Shown: positions 63,672 to 64,000 of the stretch, piece after piece
Position numbering within the stretch: position 1 is the first letter of the stretch
How the letters are laid out: each line of letters begins with the position of its first letter
Notes under the pieces: model-generated
Database searches by the model: none
Told to the model about the DNA's origin: nothing
The model's input: only the letters and a program-made list of their open reading frames with translations
DNA from: a virus
IMG/VR virus record: IMGVR_UViG_3300044646_001284
Location: 1-64,000 of that record
Length of the DNA: 64,000 nucleotides
Direction: 5' to 3' (one strand)
Program-made: the position numbers and the translations under genes

Positions 63672-64000
63672 ATGAAAGACCCAAAAGGACCTGTAAAATC
63701 ATATAAGACTCCAGAAGAAATTGCCCAAAAGCATAAAGTTTCTTTGGATAAAATTATTCAACAGGTAAAAATGGGAACCAAAGTTGAGGGTGAGCACACC
63801 ACAAGCAAAAGTGGAGCTAAGATCACTGCCCTTCAGCATGTGGATGAATTACCTGATTATTATTCTAAACTAAAAAAAATTGAAAAAGTCAAAGAAGGAA
63901 GTTTACATCAGTGGTTTAGTGGTTCTAAAGATAAGAGTGGAAAACCTGGATGGGTTAATGTTGTAACTGGAGATAGTTGTGCCAGTGACAAACCTGGAGA
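63672..64000 (+). CDS. DUF5661/DUF5872-type protein (3' partial)
   Basis: ATG 63672 to the window end (109 codons seen). Residues ~15-70 carry EIAQKHKVSLDKIIQQVKMG...VEGEHTTSKSGAKITALQHV-DELPDYY (DUF5661 pattern: helix, GEHT, HH..DYY). Then SLHQWFSGSKDKSGKPGWVN and VVTGDSCASDKPGE start the DUF5872 motif. Found in cyanophages and algal viruses; function unknown. Lies where the large terminase would otherwise begin. Confidence 0.72.
   Translation, partial: MKDPKGPVKSYKTPEEIAQKHKVSLDKIIQQVKMGTKVEGEHTTSKSGAKITALQHVDELPDYYSKLKKIEKVKEGSLHQWFSGSKDKSGKPGWVNVVTGDSCASDKPG

Noticed and set aside
1-64000. Photosynthesis or carbon-metabolism auxiliary genes (psbA, hli, talC and similar)
   Set aside because: Looked for among the translations; none present in this window.

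Overview
The window is one contiguous piece of an AT-rich (roughly one-third GC by eye) T4-like myovirus genome, almost certainly a cyanophage. The right third carries the T4 morphogenesis block in the order usual for cyanophages: gp25, gp6, a giant wedge-position protein, a second structural protein, gp8, a DUF4815 protein, gp13, gp14, gp15 and gp16. Cyanophage hallmarks are a CobS-like ATPase, AATAAATA-type late promoter motifs, many small conserved cyanophage proteins and a cluster of DnaA boxes of the cyanobacterial form TTTTCCACA. No photosynthesis gene lies in this window, so the host genus cannot be fixed. All genes but one (an HNH endonuclease at 26371-26823) are on the + strand.

Layout. 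1-7311: tail-fibre locus, with the C-terminal 1,159 residues of a collagen-like fibre ending in an S74 self-cleaving chaperone, five small fibre-tip or chaperone-like genes, and two coupled 2OG-Fe(II) oxygenases. 7316-10787: a candidate small RNA and a CobT-like VWA / CobS-like AAA+ pair. 10.8-17.0 kb: small overlapping genes, a dTDP-glucose 4,6-dehydratase-like enzyme, a tRNA-like structured RNA and tRNA-Arg. 17.0-18.0 kb: tRNA Ser, Val, Pro, Asn and Ala around a second set of RNA hairpins. 18.1-34.6 kb: about 60 small genes, including ParB-like, transglutaminase-like, PD-(D/E)XK nuclease, HAD phosphatase and ArdA-like antirestriction proteins. Many are driven one by one from a repeated promoter cassette. 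34.5-35.0 kb: nine DnaA boxes in 384 bp. 35.0-38.1 kb: small conserved genes and a glycosyltransferase. 38.1-64.0 kb: baseplate, neck and terminase genes.

The most unusual signal is the cassette family between about 7 and 34 kb. Each copy has an imperfect dyad around CAGTTGTAGAACTG, a 25-40 bp linker, a sigma70-like -10 (usually TGCTATCAT or TGCTACCAT, several with a TTGACA/TTGACT -35 at a 17 bp spacer) and a short palindrome overlapping the -10. In ten copies the palindrome is CATAC-N2/3-GTATG and its last three bases are the ATG of the gene. The -10 therefore ends only 6-7 nt before the start codon and the mRNA should be leaderless. In five other copies the palindrome is ATTAC-N3-GTAAT and a short leader lacking a Shine-Dalgarno precedes the ATG. 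The layout recalls the promoter-stem-loop cassettes reported from other T4-type phages, but the fusion of promoter, palindrome and start codon is distinctive.

How the parts fit: the cassettes would give early, insulated expression of small host-takeover proteins by host RNA polymerase. The DnaA-box cluster is either a replication origin or a sink for host DnaA. AATAAATA motifs would switch on structural genes late. All assignments rest on reading the sequence and remembered family features; no database search was run.
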